A stretch of 64,000 bases of DNA, taken from assembly GCF_037911135.1 (NCBI RefSeq), contig NZ_JBBLYU010000001.1, positions 1,860,001-1,924,000 on the forward strand. Direction: 5' to 3'. The translations under genes were made by a program, and so were the position numbers. This document shows positions 54,045 to 63,879 of the stretch, one piece after another. The DNA comes from Phaeobacter sp. A36a-5a (GTDB lineage Bacteria > Pseudomonadota > Alphaproteobacteria > Rhodobacterales > Rhodobacteraceae). The notes beneath the pieces were generated by a model. It did no database searches. It saw only the letters and a list, made by a program, of their open reading frames with translations, and had not been told where the DNA came from. How positions within the stretch are numbered: position 1 is the first letter of the stretch; every line of letters begins with the position of its first letter.

Positions 54045-55701
54045 GTACAACGATTTCGACACCGCGTTCCTCGCCGAACGCAACGCCCAGTTCCGCGCCC
54101 AGGTGGAGCGCCGCATTGACGGTTCTCTCACCGAGGATGAGTTCAAGCCGCTGCGCCTGATGAATGGTCTCTATCTGCAATTGCACGCCTATATGCTGCG
54201 GGTGGCGATCCCCTATGGCACGCTGAACTCTGACCAGATGCGCACCCTCGCGCTGCTGGCGGAGAAGTGGGACAAGGGCTATGGCCATTTCACCACCCGT
54301 CAGAACATCCAGTACAACTGGCCCAAGCTGCGCGATGTGCCCGATATGCTGGACGCGCTGGCCGAGGTTGGCCTGCACGCGATCCAGACCTCCGGCAATA
54401 CCATCCGCAATGTGACCTCGGATCATTTCGCCGCCGCCGCCAAGGATGAGCTGACCGACCCCCGCCCCTATGCCGAGCTGATCCGCCAGTGGTCCACCGA
54501 CCACCCGGAATTCCAGTTCCTGGGCCGCAAGTTCAAGATCGCCATCACCGGCAGCTCCAACGACCGCGCCGTGACCCGCGCGCATGACATCGGTCTGCGC
54601 ATGGTCGAACGCGACGGCGTTGCCGGGTTTGAGGTGATCGTGGGCGGCGGCCTTGGCCGTACGCCGCTGATTGGCAAGGTGATCCGCGATTACCTGCCGC
54701 AGGCCGATCTGCTGCCCTATCTGGAATCCGTGCTGGCGGTCTACAACCTGCTGGGTCGGCGCGATAACAAATACAAGGCCCGCATCAAGATCACCGTGCT
54801 GGAAAACGGCATCGACACCATCCGCGAGATGGTGGAGGAGCGGTTTGAAGAGCGTCGCAAGACCTTTGACGGCACCGATCAAGTGCTGCTGGAGGAGATC
54901 AAGGCCCATTTCACCCCGCCCAAACTGCGCGGCGGCAATCTGGAGACCTATCTGGCCGCCTATGATGCCGATCCGGTGTTCCGCTCCTGGGCGGATACCA
55001 ATCTGGCCGAGCACCGCGATGACAACCACGCCATCGTCACCATCTCGATCAAGGCGCATGGCCAGACCCCCGGTGACGCCACCGCCGCGCAGATGCGGGC
55101 AATGGCCGATCTGGCAGAGCGGTTCGGCTATAACGAGCTGCGCATCAGCCATGAGCAGAACGTGATCCTGCCGCATGTGCATAAATCGGACCTGCCGGCC
55201 CTGCACGCCGCGCTGAAGGACCACGGGCTGGCCACCGCCAATGTCGGGCTGATCTCCGATATCATCGCCTGCCCCGGCATGGATTACTGCGCGCTGGCCA
55301 CTGCCCGGTCGATCCCGGTGGCGCAGGAGATTGCCACCCGGTTTGAAGAGCTGAAGCTGGAACATGAGGTGGGTCATCTCCAGATCAAGATTTCGGGCTG
55401 CATCAACGCCTGTGGTCACCACCATGTCGGCCACATCGGCATTCTAGGCCTCGACCGCGCCGGGGTGGAGAACTACCAGATCACCCTTGGTGGCGACGCG
55501 ACAGAAACCGCCGCCATTGGCACCCGCACCGGCCCCGGTTTTGCCTATGATGAAATCGTGCCTGCGGTGGAACGGCTGATCACCGCCTATCTCTCTCTGC
55601 GCGACAGCGCCGAGGAAACCTTCCTCCAGACCTATCGTCGCGTCGGCATGGATCCGTTCAAGGCCGCGCTTTACCCCGAGGCCCAGAAAAAGGTTGCTTA
55701 G
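54037..55701 (+). CDS. cysI: Sulfite reductase hemoprotein (nitrite/sulfite reductase family)
   Basis: 554 residues from ATG 54037 (CAGGAGG upstream). Two ferredoxin-like/siroheme repeats are present. The [4Fe-4S]-siroheme ligands read C-P-G-M-D-Y-C and, about 35 residues on, C-I-N-A-C-G. The motif FTTRQNIQYNWPKL is typical of the sulfite-reducing branch. It reduces sulfite to sulfide in the cytoplasm using siroheme. The local operon supplies SUMT, APS reductase and a ferredoxin reductase. The symbol is a family-level choice. Confidence 0.93.
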   Translation: MYKYNDFDTAFLAERNAQFRAQVERRIDGSLTEDEFKPLRLMNGLYLQLHAYMLRVAIPYGTLNSDQMRTLALLAEKWDKGYGHFTTRQNIQYNWPKLRDVPDMLDALAEVGLHAIQTSGNTIRNVTSDHFAAAAKDELTDPRPYAELIRQWSTDHPEFQFLGRKFKIAITGSSNDRAVTRAHDIGLRMVERDGVAGFEVIVGGGLGRTPLIGKVIRDYLPQADLLPYLESVLAVYNLLGRRDNKYKARIKITVLENGIDTIREMVEERFEERRKTFDGTDQVLLEEIKAHFTPPKLRGGNLETYLAAYDADPVFRSWADTNLAEHRDDNHAIVTISIKAHGQTPGDATAAQMRAMADLAERFGYNELRISHEQNVILPHVHKSDLPALHAALKDHGLATANVGLISDIIACPGMDYCALATARSIPVAQEIATRFEELKLEHEVGHLQIKISGCINACGHHHVGHIGILGLDRAGVENYQITLGGDATETAAIGTRTGPGFAYDEIVPAVERLITAYLSLRDSAEETFLQTYRRVGMDPFKAALYPEAQKKVA

Positions 55702-55705
55702 CACC

Positions 55706-56485
55706 ATGGTCAATGCAGCGGCACTACCGACTGACACACACCAAGGCCCCAGCAGTGCGCATCAACTGGCACTGGCAACAAAGGTGGATGCGCTCAATGC
55801 GCGCTTTCGCCACCATTCTGCCACCGCGGTTATGGAAGGCGCGCTGAAGGATGCGGGCCATATCGCGCTGGTCTCCAGCTTTGGCGCGGAATCGGTCGTG
55901 CTGCTGCATATGGCGGCGGTGATCGACCCGATGACGCCGGTGGTCTTTGTCGATACCGAATTGTTGTTCACCGAAACGCTGGTCTACCAGCAGGAGGTGA
56001 GCGAGCGGCTGGGCCTGCGCAATGTGCAGGTGATCCGCGCCGCTGATATCGCCGAAAAAGACCCCTATGGCGCGCTGCGGTTCTCGGATACCGACGCCTG
56101 CTGCGCCCTGCGCAAGACGGCACCGCTGCAAAAGGCGCTGGCGGGGTTTGACGGCTGGATCACCGGGCGCAAGCGGTTCCAGGCAGGCACCCGTGCGGCG
56201 CTGGAGTTCTTCGAGGTGGAAGAGGCCGCCACCGGCCCCACCGGTCGGCTGAAGATCAACCCCCTCGCCCATTGGGCGCCGCAGGATGTGCGCGCCTATA
56301 TGGATGAAAACAGATTGCCCCGTCACCCGCTGGTGGCCAAGGGCTACCCCTCAATCGGCTGCGCCCCCTGCACCTCGCCCGTCAAGGAAGGCGAAGATCC
56401 GCGGGCCGGGCGCTGGCGCAACCAAGACAAGGAAGAATGCGGCATCCACGTGGTGGATGGCAAATTCATTCGCACAGGAGCCTGA
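55706..56485 (+). CDS. cysH: Phosphoadenylyl/adenylyl-sulfate reductase (CysH)
   Basis: 259 residues from ATG 55706. It reduces APS or PAPS to sulfite with thioredoxin. The paired cysteines in TDACCALRK, C-A-P-C in SIGCAPCTSP and the final KEECGIH cysteine are present. The CC...CxxC pattern denotes the [4Fe-4S] APS-type enzyme. The PP-loop-like SSFGAESVVLLHM binds the nucleotide. It lies 4 bp after the sulfite reductase gene and 3 bp before the DUF934 gene. Confidence 0.94.
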   Translation: MVNAAALPTDTHQGPSSAHQLALATKVDALNARFRHHSATAVMEGALKDAGHIALVSSFGAESVVLLHMAAVIDPMTPVVFVDTELLFTETLVYQQEVSERLGLRNVQVIRAADIAEKDPYGALRFSDTDACCALRKTAPLQKALAGFDGWITGRKRFQAGTRAALEFFEVEEAATGPTGRLKINPLAHWAPQDVRAYMDENRLPRHPLVAKGYPSIGCAPCTSPVKEGEDPRAGRWRNQDKEECGIHVVDGKFIRTGA

Positions 56486-56488
56486 TAG

Positions 56489-56887
56489 ATGAGCGTGATT
56501 GTGACCGATACGGGCTTTGGCCCTGACAGCTGGACAGCGGGCTTTGACAGCGACACCGCCATTGAGATGCAGCCTGATGCCGACCCTTCGGCGCTGTCCA
56601 ACCAGCTGCCGGGGCTGGAGATGATCCGTATTCATTTCCCCAGCTTTGCCGATGGCCGGGGCTTTACCCTTGCCCGGCGCCTGCGGCTGGCCGGCTACAC
56701 CGGCCGTCTGCGCGCCTATGGCCATGTGCTGGCCGATCAATATGCGATGGCGCGGCGCTCCGGGTTTGACGAGGTGGAGATCAGCGACGATCTGGCCACC
56801 CGCCAGCCCGAGGACCAGTGGCTCGACCGTGCCAACTGGCAGGCGCATGACTATCAGGCCCGCCTGCGCGGCACCGCCGCGCGCTGA
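56489..56887 (+). CDS. DUF934-domain protein
   Basis: 132 residues of DUF934 type (FPSFADGRGFTLARRLRLAGYTGRLRAYGHVLADQY, ARRSGFDEVEI). The family is linked with cysH/cysI in many proteobacteria and its exact role is unknown; an oxidoreductase or assembly role has been suggested for it. It lies 3 bp after cysH, so it is part of the sulfite operon. Confidence 0.9.
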   Translation: MSVIVTDTGFGPDSWTAGFDSDTAIEMQPDADPSALSNQLPGLEMIRIHFPSFADGRGFTLARRLRLAGYTGRLRAYGHVLADQYAMARRSGFDEVEISDDLATRQPEDQWLDRANWQAHDYQARLRGTAAR

Positions 56888-57036
56888 GCCACCCCCCTTC
56901 CGCTTCATGGGACGACCCGCTGTCGGCCCGGCTCCCTTGCGCCCTGCGCGGAGCCGGTTTCGCAAAACAGGGGGTTTTCCTGACCTGTATCAAAGACTAA
57001 TCAGAGGTGCCGGCTACTCCTCCGGCAGAGCAACCG

Positions 57037-57915
57037 ATGAACGAGATGACCCCCGTGACTGAAGCTGTGACCGACATTGCCAACGATCCGAAACCGGCCA
57101 AAGCCGTACCGGCCCTGCCCGACGCCCAGACCGTGACCGAGGTCAAGCACTGGACGGATCGGCTGTTTTCCTTCCGGGTGACCCGGCCTGCCTCCCTGCG
57201 GTTCCGCTCGGGCGAGTTTGTGATGATCGGTCTGATGAACGATCCCGACCCCAAGACCGGTAAGGTCAAACCGCTGCTGCGCGCCTATTCCATCGCCTCG
57301 CCCAGCTGGGACGAGGAAATGGAATTCTACTCGATCAAGGTGCAGGACGGCCCGCTGACCTCGCGTTTGCAGCACATCAAGGTGGGCGATGAGATTATCC
57401 TGCGCCCCAAACCCGTCGGCACGCTGGTGCATGACGCGCTGGTCCCCGGCAAACGCATCTGGTTCTTTGCCACCGGCACCGGTTTTGCGCCCTTTGCCAG
57501 CCTGCTGCGCGAACCGGAAACCTATGAGAAATTCGATGAGGTGATCATCACCCACACCTGCCGCGAAGTCGGGGAGCTGACCTATGGCGCCGAGCTGATC
57601 GAAAGCCTGAAGACCGATGAGCTGCTCAATGAGGTGATTGGCGAAGGCTTCTGGAAGAAGATCAAATACTACCCGACCACCACCCGCGAGGAGAGCCCCA
57701 AGATGGGCCGGATCACCGATCTGATGCGCTCGGGCGAGGCCTTTGCCGATCTTGGCGTGCCGCCGCTGAACCCTGAAAGCGACCGCGCGATGATCTGTGG
57801 CAACCTGGCGTTCAACCTCGAACTGAAGGACCTGTTTGAAAACACCTATGGTCTGGAAGAAGGCGCCAATTCCAAGCCTGCGCATTTCGTGGTGGAAAAA
57901 GCCTTCCTCGACTGA
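57037..57915 (+). CDS. fpr: Ferredoxin-NADP+ reductase
   Basis: 292 residues from ATG 57037; a GTG at 57007 in frame is possible. The FAD-binding region RAYSIASPSWDEEMEFYSIKVQDGPLTSRLQ and the nucleotide-binding FFATGTGFAPFASLLREPE are clear. The C-terminal VVEKAFLD is characteristic of the FprA/bacterial type. It probably supplies electrons, via ferredoxin, to the sulfite reductase. It is the last gene of the operon, 150 bp after the DUF934 gene, possibly with its own promoter. Confidence 0.94.
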   Translation: MNEMTPVTEAVTDIANDPKPAKAVPALPDAQTVTEVKHWTDRLFSFRVTRPASLRFRSGEFVMIGLMNDPDPKTGKVKPLLRAYSIASPSWDEEMEFYSIKVQDGPLTSRLQHIKVGDEIILRPKPVGTLVHDALVPGKRIWFFATGTGFAPFASLLREPETYEKFDEVIITHTCREVGELTYGAELIESLKTDELLNEVIGEGFWKKIKYYPTTTREESPKMGRITDLMRSGEAFADLGVPPLNPESDRAMICGNLAFNLELKDLFENTYGLEEGANSKPAHFVVEKAFLD

Positions 57916-57940
57916 TCCGCAGCGACGGCACTGATGTAAA

Positions 57941-57973
57941 AAAGGCCCCCGCCAGAGTTTGGCGGGGGCCTTT
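57941..57973. terminator. Terminator between fpr and the Ala-rich gene
   Basis: AAAGGCCCCCGCC and GGCGGGGGCCTTT form a 13-bp stem with a 7-nt loop. The T-rich ends suit both convergent genes. Confidence 0.92.
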
Positions 57974-57996
57974 GTCGTCTGGCACATCTGCCCGCG

Positions 57997-58722
57997 TTAC
58001 TGCGGCAGCGCGTCCTTGATGCGTTTCAGCGTCGCTTCCAGCAGGGCCGGATTGTCACGCGCCTGACCCAGGGTGGTGACCAGCAGCGCCTTCTGTGTCG
58101 CCTCCATCGAGGAGTCCTCGATCATCGCGATCACCTTGTCATAGTCAAAGCCCGCAGGCGTCAGCAGCGCGTCTCTGGCGGCTTCGCCGTTCTCTTCAGC
58201 CGCAGCCGTGGCATCGGAGGCGGCGTCCGCCACGCTGTCGCCTGCCGCCTCGGCGGATTCTGCGGCATCATTGGCAACATCCTCTGCCGCCTGGCCTGCC
58301 GCAGCTGCCGTATCGGCAACTGCATCACCTGCCGCCGCTGCCTCGTCACCCGCCGCATCCACAGCAGCCGCAGTGCTGTCCTGCAACTGATTGGCAGTGT
58401 CGGTTACACCTTCGGCAATCTCGTTCACGGTTTCCTCGGTCGCCTCGGCAACCGCTGCGGCCGCATCGCTCACGGCCTTTGCCGCCGCATCGACGGAGCT
58501 GTCGACAGCGCCTTCGACCTCTTCGGCGGCGGTGGCCACATCATTCTCGATTTCGGCAGCGACCTCTGCGGCAGTCTCACCGGCAGGTTCTGCCTCCGGT
58601 GTCACCACAACGGTTTCAGTCGCAGGCGCGCCGGTTTCGGGATCGGTCCCCATGGAGGAGACGTAGAAATATCCGCCCAATGCGACGGCTCCCACACCCA
58701 GGCCAATGACGATCGGTTTCAT
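57997..58722 (-). CDS. Membrane-anchored alanine-rich protein
   Basis: 241 residues from ATG 58722 (AAGGAGATCC upstream). A hydrophobic N-terminus (PIVIGLGVGAVALGGYFYV) may anchor it or act as a signal. A very long alanine/glutamate/aspartate-rich amphipathic region follows (AEATEETVNEIAEGVTDTANQL, VADTAAAAGQAAEDVANDAAESAE), like LEA or apolipoprotein-type helices. A short folded end (DYDKVIAMIEDSSMEATQKALLVTTLGQARDNPALL) follows. The function is unknown. Low complexity makes homology searching weak. Confidence 0.75.
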   Translation of the reverse strand: MKPIVIGLGVGAVALGGYFYVSSMGTDPETGAPATETVVVTPEAEPAGETAAEVAAEIENDVATAAEEVEGAVDSSVDAAAKAVSDAAAAVAEATEETVNEIAEGVTDTANQLQDSTAAAVDAAGDEAAAAGDAVADTAAAAGQAAEDVANDAAESAEAAGDSVADAASDATAAAEENGEAARDALLTPAGFDYDKVIAMIEDSSMEATQKALLVTTLGQARDNPALLEATLKRIKDALPQ

Positions 58723-59033
58723 GATGGATCTCCTTATCTCTCCATATGCCCCGCAGCATGGCAAGGCTTATGGCTTAGCACTTGGGGCTAGGCGCCTGAA
58801 ACTACAAGGGGAATAAATGGCAGGCGCCGCCATCGGCCAAACACCGCCAGTCTGGCCCACCCCGGCCTGCCGACATCAGCGCAAGACAGAATTAACCCGT
58901 TGATGACGCTGTTCTGTGCAAACAAACCTTGAAAACAGCGGTATGCGCAGTCATACCCGCAATTGACTTGAATCGCAGGCCCGGGACCGTTACTTTCCGG
59001 GCACTTTTCCGAAGTGACAGAAGGATAGACGTC
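58723..59033. other. Gap upstream of infC
   Basis: 311 bp with the divergent promoters of the Ala-rich gene and infC. The inverted repeat GGTATG (58941-58946) / CATACC (58953-58958) could be an operator or an attenuator stem. TTGACT at 58964 could be a -35 box of infC. No gene seen. Confidence 0.45.
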
Positions 59034-59582
<549 letters not shown>

Positions 59583-59608
59583 CCGCGATCACACGCGCGA
59601 CCGTTCGA

Positions 59609-59638
59609 ACCCCGCCCCAATCGGAGCGGGGTTTTTTC
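59609..59638 (+). terminator. infC terminator
   Basis: AACCCCGC and GCGGGGTT stem followed by TTTT, about 30 bp after the infC stop. Confidence 0.88.
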
Positions 59639-59790
59639 GTCGTCGCGGCAATGGCTTGCACCATTGGCACCGATGATATTTTTTCGCGCCACACGGCTTA
59701 GATGTATTTTATGGTCACGTTTTATTTACGCCCGCAGCTTACCTGATAGAGGACGTTCGGTCGCCGCCGACAATAAAATCACCGCCAAAT

Positions 59791-60444
59791 ATGGAGCCTC
59801 CCTTGAAGCCTCTCAGCGACGTCCAAAACAGTGCCTTCATGGCCATCGCGCCCTGCCGCGCCGCCTCTCTCGCGCTGGTGGTGCTGGCCAATGAAGACAC
59901 CCAGCACGCGCCCGACACGATGAAAGACCTGCTGGACCAGTCGGTGAGCCGGATCAGAGCCGCCTATCAGATGCTGACCCAGGGCCTGGACAAGCTGCTG
60001 GCCGAAAGCGAATACGAACTGCCCGAGGATCTCTGCCTGCAACGGAAGAAATCCATCGACGCGCTGACCCCTTTTGCCGAGGTGCTGAACACGAAATCGG
60101 ATGCCGAGGTGCTGAAGCGGGTACGCGACATGCCCTCCCTCACGGCGCAGGCGCTGTACAAGGTCGAACCGGAGGTCTCCGCCTTTCTGATCGACATGAC
60201 CAAAGACATGTTCGACGCGCAGAAAGCCCGCGACAGCGCCCGGGATGACGGGATGCGCGAAGCCATCGAAAACGCCGAAACCGTCGGCCGTCATATTCAG
60301 CTGATTGCCTTCAACGCCTCGATCGAGGCCGCGCGCATCGGCGATCAGGGCAAGGGCTTTGCCGTCATCGCCTCGGAAATCCGCAACCTCTCTGGGCGCA
60401 CCCAGACGCTGCTCGACACGATGTCCGGCTACCTGCGCGCCTGA
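59791..60444 (+). CDS. Small cytoplasmic MCP-like signalling protein
   Basis: 217 residues from ATG 59791 (a TTG at 59803 after GGAG is an alternative). Its C-terminal third matches the chemoreceptor signalling hairpin tip: HIQLIAFNASIEAARIGDQGKGFAVIASEIRNLS. There is no membrane span, no HAMP and no second full hairpin arm. The front is a helical region with LDQSVSRIRAAYQMLTQGLD. It could form a partial CheA/CheW-interacting bundle or have lost chemotaxis function. No chemotaxis genes are nearby. Confidence 0.75.
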   Translation: MEPPLKPLSDVQNSAFMAIAPCRAASLALVVLANEDTQHAPDTMKDLLDQSVSRIRAAYQMLTQGLDKLLAESEYELPEDLCLQRKKSIDALTPFAEVLNTKSDAEVLKRVRDMPSLTAQALYKVEPEVSAFLIDMTKDMFDAQKARDSARDDGMREAIENAETVGRHIQLIAFNASIEAARIGDQGKGFAVIASEIRNLSGRTQTLLDTMSGYLRA

Positions 60445-60498
60445 TGATCATCAGCCGCCGGCAGTCAGTACCGGCCCAGATAGCAACCAGATAGCAAA

Positions 60499-60523
60499 CG
60501 GCCCCGGCAGATCGCCGGGGCCG
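60499..60523. terminator. Bidirectional terminator
   Basis: CGGCCCCGGC and GCCGGGGCCG form a 10-bp stem with a 5-nt loop, between the convergent MCP-like and coxM-like genes. Confidence 0.75.
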
Positions 60524-60546
60524 TCTTGCCGTTTCGCGCTGATGGC

Positions 60547-61335
60547 TCAGGCCGCAGCCGCCACCGCCCGTTTGGTGATCACGCCGACCAGATGCGCGCG
60601 ATAGGCCTTGCTGCCGTGCAGATCGCCGATCATGCCCTCTGCATCCACGCTCAGCCCCTCTATCGCAGCGGGCGCGAAATTCGCCGACAGCGCCGCCTCA
60701 GCCGCGCTCCAGCGGAACACGCCCTCCTCCGAGGCGCCGGTGACCGCCACCCGCACACCGTCAGGAAACCGCGCCACAAACACCCCCACAAGGGCAAAGC
60801 GCGAGGCAGGCTGGACGAATTTCTCGTAATGCGCCGCCTGCGGCACCGGCATGCGGATATTGGTGATGATCTCACCTTCCTCCAGCGCGGTGGTGAACAG
60901 CCCCTGAAAATAATCATCCGCCGCAATCTCGCGGGTGTTGGTCACAATCGTGGCGCCGCTGGCCAGGGCCGCCGCCGGATAACAGGCGGACGGGTCGTTA
61001 TTGGCCAGCGAGCCACCGATGGTGCCACGGTTGCGCACCGCCGGATCGCCGATATGGCCCGCCAGCGCCGACAGCGCCGGATAGCTCTTGGCGGTTGCCG
61101 CCTCGACCTCGGCATGGGTGGTGGCGCCGCCGATGGCGATGGCATCGCCATCCGGGCAGACACCGCGCATCTCGGCAATCCCGCTCAGACTCACCAATGT
61201 GCTGGGCATCGCCAGCCGCTGCTTCAGCGTCGGAATCAGCGTCTGCCCGCCGCCCAGAGCCTGGGCATCCTCCGCACCCAGCGCCTTGACCGCATCGGCG
61301 ATGGTTGCGGGTTTCTCGAATTCAAATTCATACAT
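60547..61335 (-). CDS. FAD-binding subunit of xanthine-dehydrogenase/CoxM family
   Basis: 262 residues, medium subunit. The FAD motifs are ALGGGQTLIPTLKQRL and IGGATTHAEVE, and RNRGTIGGSLANNDPS includes the second flavin contact (often TIGG). It is the electron-transfer subunit of a molybdenum hydroxylase together with CoxL-like and CoxS-like subunits. It lies 86 bp after the coxL-like gene. The substrate is not established by this subunit. Confidence 0.93.
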   Translation of the reverse strand: MYEFEFEKPATIADAVKALGAEDAQALGGGQTLIPTLKQRLAMPSTLVSLSGIAEMRGVCPDGDAIAIGGATTHAEVEAATAKSYPALSALAGHIGDPAVRNRGTIGGSLANNDPSACYPAAALASGATIVTNTREIAADDYFQGLFTTALEEGEIITNIRMPVPQAAHYEKFVQPASRFALVGVFVARFPDGVRVAVTGASEEGVFRWSAAEAALSANFAPAAIEGLSVDAEGMIGDLHGSKAYRAHLVGVITKRAVAAAA

Positions 61336-61367
61336 CTTCGCTTCCTTCCCAAAGAGCGCATGAGGCC

Positions 61368-61395
61368 CTTCTTCTGGCTAGAAATATCCCGGGGG
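61368..61395 (-). repeat. 3' tag element, copy 6 (variant)
   Basis: On the minus strand CCCCCGGGATATTTC continues into GCCAGAAGAAG, a second variant of the same tag. It follows the coxL-like stop by 26 bp with a GC-rich hairpin (GGGGGC-GCT-GCCCCC) in front. Confidence 0.7.
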
Positions 61396-61421
61396 TATGG
61401 GGGCAGCGCCCCCATGAGCCC

Positions 61422-63785
61422 TTAGCCGTTCATCGCCGCCCAGACCCGTGCAGGGCTCAGGGGCATGTCGATATGGGTGACATCCTTGCCTGCGGATTGC
61501 AGCGCATCCACCACCGCATTGACCACCGAGGGCGGGGTGCCGATGGCGCCGGCCTCGCCGCAGCCCTTCACACCCAGCGGATTGTGGGTACAGGGCGTCT
61601 GGCAGGAATGATCGACCTTGTAGAACGGCAGATCATCGGCCCGTGGCATGGCGTAATCCATGAAGGAGGCGGACAGCAGCTGCCCGTCGTCATCATAGAC
61701 ACAGGCCTCCAGCAGCGCCTGACCGATGCCCTGACCAATGCCGCCATGCACCTGACCATCGACGATCATCGGATTGACGATATTGCCAAAGTCATCCGCC
61801 GCGGCAAAGCTTTCGATGGTGACCTTGCCGGTGTCCGGATCGACCTCCACCTCGCAGGCATAGGCGCCCGAGGGATAGGTGAAATTCGCCGGATCATAGA
61901 ACGCGGTTTCCTCCAGCCCAGGCTCGATATCCTCCAGCGGGTAGTTATGCGGCACATAGGCCGCAAGGGTCACATCGCCCCAGGCCAGCGACTTATCGGT
62001 GCCTGCGACGGTGAACTGGCCGTCCTTCAGTTCGATATCCGCGTCCGAGGCCTCAAGGATATGGGCGGCGATCTTCTTCGCCTTGGCGATGATCTTCTCG
62101 GTGGCACGGACCATCGCAGATCCCCCCACCGCCAGCGAGCGCGAGCCATAGGTGCCCATGCCCATCGGTGCCTTGTCGGTATCGCCATGTTCGATCTCGA
62201 CCATATCCTCGGGGATGCCGATCATCTCGGCGATCACCTGGGGGAAAGACGTCTCATGCCCCTGCCCGTGGCTGTGGCTACCGGTCATGACAACGATGCC
62301 GCCGGTGGCATTGACCCGCACGGTCGCGCTCTCATAGAGGCCTGCACGGGCGCCAAGCTGCCCGACAAGGTTCGAGGGCGCGATGCCGCAGGCCTCGATA
62401 TAGCAGTTCACCCCAAGGCCCCGCAGCTTGCCCTTGGCCTCGCTGGCGGCACGGCGCGCGGCAAAGCCGCTGAGATCGGCGATCTCTTCCAGCTTGTCCA
62501 TCGTGGCGTGGTAATCGCCGGTGTCATATTCCACCGCAACCGGTGTGGCATAGGGGAATTCGGTGATGAAGTTCTGGCGGCGCAGCGCGATCGGATCAAC
62601 CCCCAGCTCACGCGCCGCCTTATCAATGACGCGCTCCAGCTGATAGGTCGCCTCTGGCCGACCCGCCCCGCGATAGGCGTCAACGGCAACGGTATTGGTG
62701 AACACCGCCTTCACATTCACATAGATCAGCGGCGTCTTATAATTGCCAGCCATCAGCGTGCCATGCAGCCAGGTCGGGACCGAGGGGGCAAAGGTCGACA
62801 GATACGCGCCCATATTGGCGTAGGTCTCGGTGCGCAGCGCGGTGAAATTGTTGTCCGCGTCCAGCGCCAGTTCGATCTTGGTCACGTGATCGCGGCCATG
62901 GGCATCGGACATAAACGCCTCGGACCGGGACGAGGTCCATTTCACTGCCCGGTTCAGAGCCTTGGCAGCAAAGGTGCAGAAGGCCTCTTCCGCGTAGTGG
63001 AAGATCTTGGAACCAAAACCCCCGCCCACATCCGGGGCGACCACGCGCAGTTTATGCTCGGGGATGCCCAGCACAAAGGCGCCCATCAGGAGACGGATCA
63101 CATGCGGGTTCTGCGAGGTGGTATAAAGCGTGCTGTCGCCGGTGGCGCGGTTGAAATCCCCGACCGCCACGCGTGGCTCCATCGGGTTCGCGACCAGACG
63201 GTTGTTGACCAGCTCCAGCGTGGTGACATGGGCGGCGTCCTTGATCGCCTGATCCACCGCCTCGCGGTTATCCTCAACAAATCCCCAGTCATAACAGAGG
63301 TTTGAGGTCAAATCATCATGCACCTTCGTGGCGCCATCCTTGACCGCTTCTTTCATGTTGATGACGGCGGGCAGCTCTTCGATGTCGACCACAATCGCCT
63401 CGGCGGCATCACGCGCCTGTTCCGGGGTCTCGGCCACAACGGCGGCGATGGGATCGCCGACATGGCGCACCTTGCCCTGGGCCAGCACCGGATGGGCCGG
63501 TTCCTGCATCACCTCGCCAAAGCGGTCGGTCACCTGCCAGCCGCAGGGCAGCCCGCCGACGCCTTCGAAGTCCGCGCCGGTGAAGATGCGCACAACGCCG
63601 GGCATGGCGGCTGCATCGGCGGTGTCGACCGAGGTCAGCCGACCATGGGCCACATCCGAGCGCAGGAAATGCACATAGGCCTGGCCGTTGAGATTAATGT
63701 CGTCCGTGTAATTGCCGGTTCCGGTCAGGAACCTGATGTCTTCGCGCCGTTTCGGGCTGGCGCCGATGCCGCTATCCTTTGGCAT
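61422..63785 (-). CDS. Molybdopterin-binding large subunit, form II CoxL-type
   Basis: 787 residues from ATG 63785 (GGGAGGAAA upstream). The molybdenum hydroxylase fold is shown by [26 protein letters not shown] and [10 protein letters not shown]. The active-site loop is A-Y-R-G-A-G-R, the form II pattern, not the AYXCSFR of true CO dehydrogenase. It should oxidise a small organic molecule or aldehyde rather than CO, and the actual substrate is not known. The neighbouring CoxM-like and CoxS-like genes complete the three-subunit enzyme. Gene order is S-L-M. Confidence 0.93.
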   Translation of the reverse strand: MPKDSGIGASPKRREDIRFLTGTGNYTDDINLNGQAYVHFLRSDVAHGRLTSVDTADAAAMPGVVRIFTGADFEGVGGLPCGWQVTDRFGEVMQEPAHPVLAQGKVRHVGDPIAAVVAETPEQARDAAEAIVVDIEELPAVINMKEAVKDGATKVHDDLTSNLCYDWGFVEDNREAVDQAIKDAAHVTTLELVNNRLVANPMEPRVAVGDFNRATGDSTLYTTSQNPHVIRLLMGAFVLGIPEHKLRVVAPDVGGGFGSKIFHYAEEAFCTFAAKALNRAVKWTSSRSEAFMSDAHGRDHVTKIELALDADNNFTALRTETYANMGAYLSTFAPSVPTWLHGTLMAGNYKTPLIYVNVKAVFTNTVAVDAYRGAGRPEATYQLERVIDKAARELGVDPIALRRQNFITEFPYATPVAVEYDTGDYHATMDKLEEIADLSGFAARRAASEAKGKLRGLGVNCYIEACGIAPSNLVGQLGARAGLYESATVRVNATGGIVVMTGSHSHGQGHETSFPQVIAEMIGIPEDMVEIEHGDTDKAPMGMGTYGSRSLAVGGSAMVRATEKIIAKAKKIAAHILEASDADIELKDGQFTVAGTDKSLAWGDVTLAAYVPHNYPLEDIEPGLEETAFYDPANFTYPSGAYACEVEVDPDTGKVTIESFAAADDFGNIVNPMIVDGQVHGGIGQGIGQALLEACVYDDDGQLLSASFMDYAMPRADDLPFYKVDHSCQTPCTHNPLGVKGCGEAGAIGTPPSVVNAVVDALQSAGKDVTHIDMPLSPARVWAAMNG

Positions 63786-63879
63786 TGTCCAAATTTCCTC
63801 CCTGGACGGTCTGCGCAGAGGCAGACCTCTTGGTCATGCTGTGGTTCAGTCGTGGGTCCTTTTGCAGCTGCGGCGGGCG

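Noticed and set aside
53803-55434. A 543-codon minus-strand frame over the sulfite reductase gene
   Set aside because: An antisense shadow with no known domain; the plus-strand reading has siroheme ligands.
58095-58709. Long plus-strand frame over the Ala-rich gene
   Set aside because: Arginine/proline/serine-rich complement of a repetitive minus-strand gene.
61422-63785. Aerobic CO dehydrogenase (form I)
   Set aside because: The loop is AYRGAGR, not AYXCSFR; a form II enzyme is the safer call.
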